Positions 29,465-36,830 of a stretch of DNA of 64,000 nucleotides are shown here, one piece after another. The notes beneath the pieces were generated by a model. It saw nothing but the letters and a program-made list of their open reading frames with translations. It did no database searches and was not told the DNA's origin. Source of the DNA: Marinomonas flavescens. GTDB taxonomy: Bacteria; Pseudomonadota; Gammaproteobacteria; Pseudomonadales; Marinomonadaceae. Numbering within the stretch: the first letter of the stretch is position 1; each line of letters opens with the position of its first letter. Position numbers and translations under genes: made by a program. The DNA is taken from the NCBI RefSeq assembly GCF_004352835.1, contig NZ_SJSB01000008.1, positions 62,001 to 126,000 on the forward strand, read 5' to 3'.

Positions 29465-29497
29465 ACATCGTCTGCTTGTTACTAGGTGATTAACCTA

Positions 29498-30448
29498 TTA
29501 CAGCATAGCAACCAAAGTCGTTTCTAGTTTACGTTGGTCTGCCGCAAAGTTACGAATGCCTTCAGCAAGCTTCTCAGTTGCCATCGCATCTTCGTTCATT
29601 GCCCAGCGGAAAGCCTGTTCAGAAATGGCTTCTGGTGCAGGTTTTACGTCCGTTGTCGGGATCAATTTACGCTCTAGTGGGCTTTCGTCTTTTTTCAGTT
29701 CTTCAAGCAGGGCAGGGCTGATAGTCAAACGATCACAACCTGCAAGTTGCTCGATTTCACCGATGTTACGGAAGCTTGCGCCCATAACGACAGTTTTGTA
29801 GCCATGTTCTTTGTAGTAGTTGTAGATTTCAGTAACAGACACAACGCCTGGATCGGTCTCTGCAGTGTATTCTTCGCCCGTTGATTTTTTGTACCAATCA
29901 AGGATACGACCCACGAATGGAGAGATTAGGAATACACCCGCTTCTGCACACGCTTGCGCTTGAGCGAAAGAGAAAAGCAGCGTTAGGTTACAGTTGATGC
30001 CGTCTTTTTCTAGCTGCTCAGCGGCTTTGATGCCTTCCCAAGTGGATGCGGCTTTGATCAAGATGCGGTCACGAGTAACGCCAGCTTCTTCATAAAGCTT
30101 GATTAAACGATGCGCTTTTTCGATCGTACCTTGAGTGTCGTATGACAAACGTGCGTCGACTTCTGTAGAAATACGGCCCGGTACGTATTTAAGAATCTCA
30201 GTACCTACGATAACCGCTAGCTTGTCGCTTGCGTCGATCAGTTGCTGGTCTTTGTTATCGCTTTGTTCTTTGGCCCATGCAATGGCTTGGTCTAGAAAAG
30301 GGGCATATTCAGGGATTTGTGAAGCTTTAAGCATCAAAGAAGGGTTTGTGGTCGCATCTTCTGGCAAGAAGTTTTTGATTGCCGTGATATCGCCGGTGTC
30401 AGCCACAATGGTAGTGAACTCTTTTAATTGAGATAACTTGTTGCTCAT
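29498..30448 (-). CDS. talB: Transaldolase B
   Basis: A 316-residue pentose-phosphate enzyme moving a dihydroxyacetone unit between sugar phosphates. The Schiff-base lysine is Lys132 in [11 protein letters not shown], the same number as in E. coli Tal[10 protein letters not shown] near the N-terminus and [11 protein letters not shown] near the C-terminus are standard. It starts five bases after dusA and ends at a strong terminator, so the two form an operon. Confidence 0.95.
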   Translation of the reverse strand: MSNKLSQLKEFTTIVADTGDITAIKNFLPEDATTNPSLMLKASQIPEYAPFLDQAIAWAKEQSDNKDQQLIDASDKLAVIVGTEILKYVPGRISTEVDARLSYDTQGTIEKAHRLIKLYEEAGVTRDRILIKAASTWEGIKAAEQLEKDGINCNLTLLFSFAQAQACAEAGVFLISPFVGRILDWYKKSTGEEYTAETDPGVVSVTEIYNYYKEHGYKTVVMGASFRNIGEIEQLAGCDRLTISPALLEELKKDESPLERKLIPTTDVKPAPEAISEQAFRWAMNEDAMATEKLAEGIRNFAADQRKLETTLVAML

Positions 30449-30453
30449 TGCTC

Positions 30454-31491
30454 TTATCCTTTACGTTGATGATTTTTGACCAATTCAATGGCCTCTAATA
30501 ATACGTCTATCTTTGCGTCAAGTTGATGACCATTTTCTGAAAGATAGCGTCGGAATTGTTTGCCACCAGGTTCGCCTTGGAAAATGCCTAAAATGTGGCG
30601 AGTTAGGTGCGACAGTCGTGCGCCTTCAGCCATACGGGCTTCCATGTGTAGCACAAACTTTTCAAGCGCTTCAAAACGGTTGGCGACCAATGATTGTCCG
30701 CCAAAAAGCTGCTCGTCTATTTGGCTTAAAATCCAAGGGTTATGGTACGCCTCACGGCCGATCATAACGCCATCGACGTGCTCTAATTGTTCTTGGCATT
30801 CTGCTATGGTCTTAATGCCACCGTTTATGATGATTTCAAGGTCTGGGAAGTCTTGTTTCAACTGGTGTACATAATGATATTTCAGTGGTGGTACTTCGCG
30901 GTTTTCTTTCGGGCTTAAGCCTTGAAGAATCGCTTTTCGGGCGTGAACAATAAAAGTGTTGGTGCCAGTAGTGGCAATATCACCCACAAAGTCACGTACT
31001 ACACTGTATTCCTCTTGATCGTCTATGCCAATACGGTGCTTGATGGTCACCGGAATACTACAAGCATCCTGCATTGCGCGCATGGCGTCTTTGACTTTGT
31101 CTGGGTGCTCCATCAGGCAAGCACCGATCATGCTGTTTTGCACGCGATCGCTTGGGCAACCTACGTTTAAATTAACTTCATCAAAACCCGCTTGCTCGGC
31201 AAGCTTAGCGCACTTACTCAAATCGACCGGGTTAGAACCACCTAGTTGCAAGGCAAGAGGGTGTTCACATTCGTCATAATGCAAAAAGCGTTCAGGATTA
31301 TTGCCATACAACAAAGCGCCCGTCGTCACCATTTCGGTATAAAGCAGCGTATTCTTGCTTAATGTACGAGCGAACACTCGGTAATCGCTCGTCGTCCAAT
31401 CCATCATGGGTGCTATAGAGAAGCGTCGATCAAGCTTAGTGTTTGATGTTAAAGGTGTTTCGCTGTGATTGGTGGTGTCTGTAGCAGTCAT
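30454..31491 (-). CDS. dusA: tRNA-dihydrouridine(20/20a) synthase
   Basis: A 345-residue FMN enzyme reducing U20/U20a in tRNA. The N-terminal motif is [17 protein letters not shown], the catalytic Cys112 is in [12 protein letters not shown], and the flavin site includes IIINGGIKT. About 20 extra residues precede the conserved start, so a later start is possible though no better ATG is seen. Its 5' end faces the degraded island at 31.5-34.1 kb, and the 5' end of dusA is a documented integration hotspot. Confidence 0.93.
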   Translation of the reverse strand: MTATDTTNHSETPLTSNTKLDRRFSIAPMMDWTTSDYRVFARTLSKNTLLYTEMVTTGALLYGNNPERFLHYDECEHPLALQLGGSNPVDLSKCAKLAEQAGFDEVNLNVGCPSDRVQNSMIGACLMEHPDKVKDAMRAMQDACSIPVTIKHRIGIDDQEEYSVVRDFVGDIATTGTNTFIVHARKAILQGLSPKENREVPPLKYHYVHQLKQDFPDLEIIINGGIKTIAECQEQLEHVDGVMIGREAYHNPWILSQIDEQLFGGQSLVANRFEALEKFVLHMEARMAEGARLSHLTRHILGIFQGEPGGKQFRRYLSENGHQLDAKIDVLLEAIELVKNHQRKG

Positions 31492-31833
31492 TAATTTAGT
31501 CTTTCATAATCGAAAATAGATGTTTTTAGTGGCTTAGTGCTAAACAAGTGCTGAATAATTTTTTTCAGCACTTGAGCGTAAATGCACTTGATTATCTGAT
31601 GTGGCGATTATGTCATAAAATTACATTAATTCTAATAGATGACAGTCGTTACTTTAGAAAGAAGAAGAGAAAGAGCTATGTTGTAAGGAACCAATTGCGT
31701 TTAGAAGCTTGTTATTTAATGCTTTTTTAGCCGTGATTACGATTTGTCCAAAAGGAATTACTATTTTTCCAGCTGGATTTTTCTAGTTATCGATCTTGTA
31801 ATAAATAGAACCAAAAGCTGGTTCGACTAGAAT
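31492..31833. other. Gap upstream of dusA
   Basis: AT-rich DNA holding the dusA promoter region. Open frames here are short, lack ribosome binding sites and resemble nothing known. It may be eroded mobile-element DNA. Confidence 0.4.
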
Positions 31834-31876
31834 TTGAGGTCAGATGAAAAATAGCTTAATTCTCATCTGGCTCCAA
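31834..31876. repeat. GGTCAGATG hairpin repeat, copy 1 (degenerate)
   Basis: TTGAGGTCAGATGA pairs imperfectly with TCTCATCTGGCTCCAA. It is the most decayed of three related inverted repeats in this island. Confidence 0.65.
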
Positions 31877-31904
31877 TAGATTCTAGGATAGATTAAACAT
31901 AGAG

Positions 31905-31953
31905 TTTGGAGGGCAGATGGAAAATAGTTTTTAATTTTTATCTGACCCCAAAA
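31905..31953. repeat. GGTCAGATG hairpin repeat, copy 2
   Basis: TTTGGAGGGCAGATGGAAAA and TTTTTATCTGACCCCAAAA form an imperfect inverted repeat. The right arm matches copy 3 closely. It lies about 70 bases before the AbiC-like gene. Confidence 0.7.
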
Positions 31954-32020
31954 GGAATTCATAGTTTAATAAGTGCTATGATCAAAAATACTACAACCTC
32001 CTATCGAAGATGACCCATTC

Positions 32021-33241
32021 ATGAATGAAAAAGGCCCTAAGAATTCCTTAAATTATGTTGTATTAATCGCCATTGTAGCTGTCGTTGTATTGATATCAGT
32101 GGCTTGTTGGTGGGCATACGTCAGCAATGTCGGCTCATTGCCGTCTAAAAACAGTGATGATTGGGGATCATTTGGTAGTTATTTTGGTGGCGTTCTTGGA
32201 CCTGTGTTGTCTACGGCGAGTATTTTATTTATTTGGTGGCAATTTCATAGATCTGATTTGCGTGTTCAGAAACAAATGCAAGTCATGGATGCTCAATATC
32301 AAACTATTCAGTTACAACAGTTCGAAACGACATTTTTTAATCTTATTGATAGGCATAATTCTGTAATTAAAAAATATCAAATTAGGTCTGGTAATATGCT
32401 TCAGGAAAAAGTGGAGATGTTCGATGGTTTTAGTTATATAGAAAATAAATTTAAAAGTGATTGTAATTATAAAGAATTGGAAGGTGATTTTTTAATAAAT
32501 GGTAGTTTTTATAAAAAGTATTTTCTTTTTTTTGTTCAGTTTTTTAAGTTTATAGAGCAAAATAAAAATCTTCTTGAAGATGCGGGGAAGTATAGTTTCT
32601 ATTTTGATGTTTTTAAAAGTGGAATGGATGAAGAAGAATTTAGATTGTTATATTTTTTATTGTATTATTACAAAGGTGATGTTGATTCTTCTTCTTTTTT
32701 TAAGCGAAGTTTGGTTTTTAGTGATTGTGGATCGAATTTATTTGGTTTTAATAATACTTTTTATTTTGATAGAAGGTCTCTTTCGAATTTAAAATATATG
32801 TTTGAAATGATATTGGAAAATGGTTTGGGATGCTTTGTTTATAATAGAGAAAAAATTATTGCTTGTTTAGTTGTATTTAAAGGTGAATGTAATAGAAGAT
32901 TTTTCTCTGAGGAGTCTGGTAAAGTTTTTAAAGATGAAATTGCTGAACATAGCGAGGAAATTAATAGGGTTGAGATGTTTGCGCAAAAAAACTTTAGTGA
33001 TGAAGATTGGGGCAGTCATAAAAACAAAGGCTCTTTTAGGCTTTATAAAATTCATCAGTTAGATGTACTTTGTTCAGATATTGTTGAGTGCTCAAATTAT
33101 TTTCAGTCGATCAAAAGAGAGCGCGATGATCTAAACAAAGAGTATCGAGCTTTTGACTCTAATGGGATTCTTGCCAAAGAAATAATTTTGATTTTAGACC
33201 GTATACTTGAATCCTCTCCATTGACCCCACCCGCACCTTGA
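32021..33241 (+). CDS. Putative AbiC-type phage abortive-infection membrane protein
   Basis: A 406-residue protein resembling the putAbiC family. Two N-terminal transmembrane helices (about 11-34 and 57-74) flank the motif DDWGSFGSYFGGVLGPVLS (46-64). A coiled linker follows, then FETTFFNLIDRHNSVI (101-116), the family hallmark. The remainder is helical and rich in Phe, Lys and Asp. The gene is much more AT-rich than its neighbours and has no clear Shine-Dalgarno, fitting horizontal transfer. It ends inside a CTTGAT repeat and is bracketed by hairpin repeats. Whether it protects against phage is inferred from the family. Confidence 0.75.
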   Translation: MNEKGPKNSLNYVVLIAIVAVVVLISVACWWAYVSNVGSLPSKNSDDWGSFGSYFGGVLGPVLSTASILFIWWQFHRSDLRVQKQMQVMDAQYQTIQLQQFETTFFNLIDRHNSVIKKYQIRSGNMLQEKVEMFDGFSYIENKFKSDCNYKELEGDFLINGSFYKKYFLFFVQFFKFIEQNKNLLEDAGKYSFYFDVFKSGMDEEEFRLLYFLLYYYKGDVDSSSFFKRSLVFSDCGSNLFGFNNTFYFDRRSLSNLKYMFEMILENGLGCFVYNREKIIACLVVFKGECNRRFFSEESGKVFKDEIAEHSEEINRVEMFAQKNFSDEDWGSHKNKGSFRLYKIHQLDVLCSDIVECSNYFQSIKRERDDLNKEYRAFDSNGILAKEIILILDRILESSPLTPPAP

Positions 33242-33271
33242 TCTTGATCTTGATCTTGATCTTGATCTTGA
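33237..33271. repeat. CTTGAT hexanucleotide tandem repeat
   Basis: Five full CTTGAT units plus CTTGA. The stop codon of the AbiC-like gene (33239-33241) lies in the first unit. In the +1 frame the repeat encodes no stop, so slippage would not alter the protein ahead of it. Confidence 0.9.
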
Positions 33272-33273
33272 AT

Positions 33274-33317
33274 TTGGGGTCAGATGAAAAATAGAATAGT
33301 TTTTCATCTGACCCCAA
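33274..33317. repeat. GGTCAGATG hairpin repeat, copy 3 (intact)
   Basis: An 18-bp perfect stem, TTGGGGTCAGATGAAAAA (33274-33291) with its complement at 33300-33317 and an 8-base loop. It may also terminate the AbiC-like transcript. Similar GGGGTCAGA palindromes are dispersed in other gammaproteobacterial genomes, to my recollection. Confidence 0.85.
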
Positions 33318-33320
33318 TAG

Positions 33321-33712
33321 ATTAGGACGTTTGTTCTAGAAAGGAACGATGAAACTGACATTGCGGGCTTCTACTCGCTCAGCAATATTGAGGTCAAAAT
33401 TCCTGTTCCTCACAAACTTTATAAGAAATACCCTAACCTATTGCCCGGCGTGACACTAGCCAGAATGGGCGTGGACAAAGGCTACCAAGGGCAGGGCATC
33501 GCCAAGATCATGGTAGTCGATACAATGCGGCGAACCTTGCTGATAAATGAAAATATTCACGTCGTTGGACTATTTGTCGATGCCAAAGAGACGATGAGTT
33601 CGTAAAAAATTATCAGAATCGCGGCTTCATCTTCTTTGAGAAGGAAGAGCACACCTCTAAGCTTTGGATGCCGATCGACGCTATTGTAGCTTTCTTTAAA
33701 GGTCGAAAATAA
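33321..33712 (+). pseudogene. GNAT acetyltransferase, 5' truncated and frameshifted
   Basis: The frame from 33330 reads FVLERNDETDIAGFYSLSNI, then LPGVTLARMGVDK and the acetyl-CoA loop GYQGQGIAKIM, then HVVGLFVDAKE, and stops at about 33605. A shifted frame continues YQNRGFIFFE and KLWMPI to a stop at 33712. The start is missing: the sequence abuts hairpin copy 3. The layout resembles GNAT toxins of toxin-antitoxin pairs, but no antitoxin is visible. It cannot make a whole protein without frameshifting. Confidence 0.85.
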
Positions 33713-33720
33713 TCTATTAA

Positions 33721-34022
33721 GGCAGTAATCCATTGCGGGTTGCTGGCTTATTATCACTTACTGGAAGCGCCCTAAATAAACTTGGCCGAGATTTTTCTAA
33801 TTGGATAAAAGCTCGCATCAATCGATATGGCTTTATTGAAGGGGAAGACTTTATGTGTGTTGAAATTTGAGCTAGCTAAAACGGGCGAGCTCAAAGTTTA
33901 GGGCGCAAATAGTTAAAGAGTATTTCGTCACTCTGAACATGACAAAAGAACTGGCTATGTCTAGTGATCAAGTTTAGCGAAAAAGGCAAACAGACAAGTC
34001 AGTATTTTATGGGCTGAGAAAA
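33721..34022 (+). pseudogene. Remnant of a phage AntA/AntB-type antirepressor
   Basis: One frame gives LGRDFSNWIKARINRYGFIE and GEDFMCVEI before a stop. Later frames give EYFVTLNMTKELAMSSD and GKQTSQYFM. In that order these are the conserved blocks of the AntA/AntB antirepressor domain. Several stops and frameshifts separate them, so the gene is dead. It marks an old prophage or similar element next to dusA. Confidence 0.8.
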
Positions 34023-34103
34023 ACAAATCCACGAGCAAAAACACTTTATCTCGACTTCCGTGAACTAAAAATCAGTACTTATATGCTTATTTATAAACAG
34101 AGG

Positions 34104-34137
34104 CTCTGTATACAGGAAGGGTATCTTGTATACAGAG
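34104..34137 (-). terminator. Hairpin downstream of the small lipoprotein gene
   Basis: Perfect 11-bp stem CTCTGTATACA / TGTATACAGAG with a 12-base loop just past the stop at 34147. No long T-run on the minus strand, so function is uncertain. Confidence 0.5.
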
Positions 34138-34146
34138 TGTTTGTTC

Positions 34147-34410
34147 TTATTCACAAATCGTATCAGTTTGTTTTAATAATGTGGCGGTGTAATGGCAATG
34201 ATATGTTTTGTCTAGTACGGAGGCCGTAAATTCAACATGCTCACCTTGTGTTTGTTTATTCGTGATCACAATATTGTCTGGGTTAGCATGAATAACGGAA
34301 CTGACTTTATTTTGTAGTGTTTGCTCTGGCGTTAGTGAATTATTAAGAGACGCGCAAGCGGTGAGTAGCGTTGTTGCTAGGATTAGACTTACTGTCATGA
34401 TGATTTTCAT
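34147..34410 (-). CDS. Small lipoprotein of unknown function
   Basis: An 87-residue protein with a lipoprotein signal (MKIIMTVSLILATTLLTAC, lipobox LTAC, Cys19). The mature part of about 69 residues has two further cysteines near its C-terminus (YHCHY and TICE) that could form a disulfide. I recognise no family. It lies between the decayed antirepressor and the trmJ terminator, so it may be the edge of the accessory island or a resident gene. Confidence 0.65.
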   Translation of the reverse strand: MKIIMTVSLILATTLLTACASLNNSLTPEQTLQNKVSSVIHANPDNIVITNKQTQGEHVEFTASVLDKTYHCHYTATLLKQTDTICE

Positions 34411-34565
34411 TAGAGAGTGATTCCTTATTCTTGGCGGACGAAAGTGAAACTCCCTAAACGGGAGGGTGTCGATACCCAGTTTGATAATTATAGTGACTTA
34501 TTCGTGTCTTTTGAGCGCGTTTACTGGGACTTTACTTTATGGCTATGTCTAGTTATTAGGAGCAT

Positions 34566-34601
34566 AAAAAACACAGGTCACTTCAGTAAGCTGTGTTTTT
34601 T
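34566..34601 (-). terminator. Terminator of trmJ
   Basis: AAAAAACACAG (34566-34576) pairs with CTGTGTTTTTT (34591-34601) around a 14-base loop, just past the trmJ stop. Confidence 0.85.
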
Positions 34602-34623
34602 ATCGAGTAAAATAGTAACTGTA

Positions 34624-35394
34624 TTAGTCTTGTGATTGTTCTTGTTTGGCTTTTTTCTCGGGGTGATTGTTAGCTTCTGTTAGCCCAGCTTCGCGCTGAA
34701 CCGCCGCTAATACACCTCGTAAAATCCCCAGTTCTTGTTTTTCAGGACGAGAGCGGTTAAAAAATCTATGCAGTTTATCCAGTACCTTGCCAGGGTGATT
34801 ACGAACAACGAAATTGATCCCGTAGAGGGTTTCTTCTAAATGTTTATAGAATAAATCCATGTCTTTTTTGCGTGGGTATTCTGCTACGGTTTTGTCGTAA
34901 ATGGTCTGATCTTGATTGGCCATCCAGATTTCATAAGCGACGATTTGAACCGCTTGAGAAATGTTTAGTACTGGGTATTCGTCATTGGCATCGATGTAAA
35001 CTTGACGATGGCACTGGGCAATTTCTTCATTCAAAAGCCCGGTGGTTTCACGTCCAAAAACGATGGCTACTTGGTGTTCTTTTGATTCTGGAATGACAGT
35101 TTGCGCGCATTCTCGAGCATTCATAATAGGGAGCTGAAAAGTGCGATGACGAGCGCTAGTACCGACCACAAGACTGCAGTCGCTAATGGCTTCTTCTAGT
35201 GTGCCTACGATGGTGGCATTCTCTAGCAGATCAACCGCTCCAGCTGCACGACTAGTGGCTTCGTCTGAAGGGTAGTCGTTAGGGTCTACTAAATATAAAT
35301 TTGTCAGGCCCATGTTTTTCATGGCGCGGGCAATTGCACCGACATTTCCTGGGTGAAAGGTGTTGATTAAAACAATCCGAATATTACTCAGCAT
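34624..35394 (-). CDS. trmJ: tRNA (cytidine/uridine-2'-O-)-methyltransferase TrmJ
   Basis: A 256-residue SPOUT methyltransferase modifying position 32 of tRNA. Family motifs: NTFHPGNVGAIARAMKNMGL near the N-terminus, VGTSARHR, VFGRETTGLLNEEI and PVLNISQAVQIVAYE, which form the knot and SAM site. A charged tail ends the protein. It starts six bases after the J-domain gene on the same strand, suggesting co-transcription. Confidence 0.93.
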   Translation of the reverse strand: MLSNIRIVLINTFHPGNVGAIARAMKNMGLTNLYLVDPNDYPSDEATSRAAGAVDLLENATIVGTLEEAISDCSLVVGTSARHRTFQLPIMNARECAQTVIPESKEHQVAIVFGRETTGLLNEEIAQCHRQVYIDANDEYPVLNISQAVQIVAYEIWMANQDQTIYDKTVAEYPRKKDMDLFYKHLEETLYGINFVVRNHPGKVLDKLHRFFNRSRPEKQELGILRGVLAAVQREAGLTEANNHPEKKAKQEQSQD

Positions 35395-35400
35395 GGGTTA

Positions 35401-36744
35401 TTAATTACTCAGTGTTTGATCGACTTTTTGTTCGGGTTTGAGCGTGAGCGATTGCTCTGTGCTGGCAAACTCGACATTATTTAAGACGACTTGGTTGGTG
35501 TCATTGAATAGGAATTGATTGCAGGTGTGATGATACAGGGAACCTGTCTCCAACACCAATCGATAGCGGCCTTTTGGTATGAAGTTGGCCGCAAAGGCTT
35601 GTCCCGCTCGTAAATAAATGGAGAAGGGTGGGAGGCCATCGTAAGACTGAAAGCTAAGCAAACTGGCTTGTTCTAGCTGATTTAAAATTCTCAGTCGACT
35701 TTTGCCATTGGCGTTGCCGATCAGTTGTCCATGTCGTGGCGCTATGCCTGGTTGTCCTATACAGCCTGTTTCTACCGCATGCTGCGCCGACCCAAAACCA
35801 ACGTTTTTTGCTTGCACCCAGCCACTAATACCTTGGTAACGGACAGTCAACCAGTCACCTTGTGCTTTGATACTTTGAATATTCGTTAAAGCGGGAATGT
35901 TAATCAGTTGTTGCGTTTTGGTATCGGGTTCTGCGAAGAGTTTTGTGGTTGCTAATGTGTAGTTAGTACCGACCCGAAACTGAGGGTATAAGCCAGAAAT
36001 GTAAGCGTTAGGGGTGTGTTCTGCTTTGGTGTTCTCGTGGGCTTCTTGCCAATATAAGGTGCTATATATGCCTGCTGCGAAACAAGCAATATACGTAGCG
36101 GTGCGAAACGCTGCTTTGGCAGCGTATAAGCGAATGGGGTGGCTGCCACGCTCGTTTTTAACGGGATCTGGATCGTCGACAAAGGATTGGTATGGGGGGA
36201 TTTCAAAATCATCAAAAGAATAGGATTCGTTTGTACCTGAGGTGTTTGCATCTGATGAGTTGTAATCTGAAGCGTTATAGCCTTCAGAAGTAAAGCCTTT
36301 CGACGATTTGAACGCTTCTTCATAGAGTGCTTTAACGCGCTTTTCATTGAGCGTATTTCTAGCTGTTTTTATGGCATCTTCGCGAGTTTTGTCTTGTTGG
36401 GCGTTGTTGCGTCGCATTTCTTCATAGGCACGTTGTCGCTCTTTAACGAAAGCTTCTTGTTCTTTGTCTGTGTTGGGCGAATAGCTGCTGTATTGATTAT
36501 CACGTGAGGGTCTTGCCTGCGCGAAGTCGTAAGGCTTCCAGTTGGGTGCGGCTGAGCCTTGTTTTATGTCATCTAATACATTTTGATAGGCTGCTTGTAA
36601 GCGCTGGAAATGTTCTGTTGTGTCGACTCCAGGATTTTTATCCGGATGGTACAGTCTTGCCAAACGACGGAAAGCGCTTTTCGCTTCTTGTGTGCTGGCG
36701 TGAGTAGGGATTTCTAACAGTTGATAATCGTCTATAATGCTCAT
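35401..36744 (-). CDS. Membrane J-domain protein with SH3-like domain
   Basis: A 447-residue protein. The N-terminal J-domain (about 1-65) has the HPD tripeptide at 33-35, so it should stimulate a DnaK ATPase. A long polar segment with a charged coiled-coil-like stretch (about 85-150) leads to one hydrophobic helix (about 207-232). A bacterial SH3-type domain follows (about 255-315, ending GWVQAKNV), and a beta-rich C-terminal domain fills the rest. The predicted topology puts J in the cytoplasm and SH3 in the periplasm. This pairing is not one I can tie to a named family. It heads an operon with trmJ. Confidence 0.75.
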   Translation of the reverse strand: MSIIDDYQLLEIPTHASTQEAKSAFRRLARLYHPDKNPGVDTTEHFQRLQAAYQNVLDDIKQGSAAPNWKPYDFAQARPSRDNQYSSYSPNTDKEQEAFVKERQRAYEEMRRNNAQQDKTREDAIKTARNTLNEKRVKALYEEAFKSSKGFTSEGYNASDYNSSDANTSGTNESYSFDDFEIPPYQSFVDDPDPVKNERGSHPIRLYAAKAAFRTATYIACFAAGIYSTLYWQEAHENTKAEHTPNAYISGLYPQFRVGTNYTLATTKLFAEPDTKTQQLINIPALTNIQSIKAQGDWLTVRYQGISGWVQAKNVGFGSAQHAVETGCIGQPGIAPRHGQLIGNANGKSRLRILNQLEQASLLSFQSYDGLPPFSIYLRAGQAFAANFIPKGRYRLVLETGSLYHHTCNQFLFNDTNQVVLNNVEFASTEQSLTLKPEQKVDQTLSN

Positions 36745-36830
36745 GCTATCCTAGAAAATAAGCGTTTAGGCAAGGTGTGGGACTATGCTTAGCATTATGC
36801 ACGATTTATTAGGTACGACAAAGGCGCAAT

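Noticed and set aside
31548..31730. 60-codon forward frame upstream of dusA
   Set aside because: No ribosome binding site and no resemblance; probably chance in AT-rich DNA.
34417..34635. 72-codon forward frame between the lipoprotein gene and trmJ
   Set aside because: It runs through the trmJ terminator hairpin and resembles nothing.
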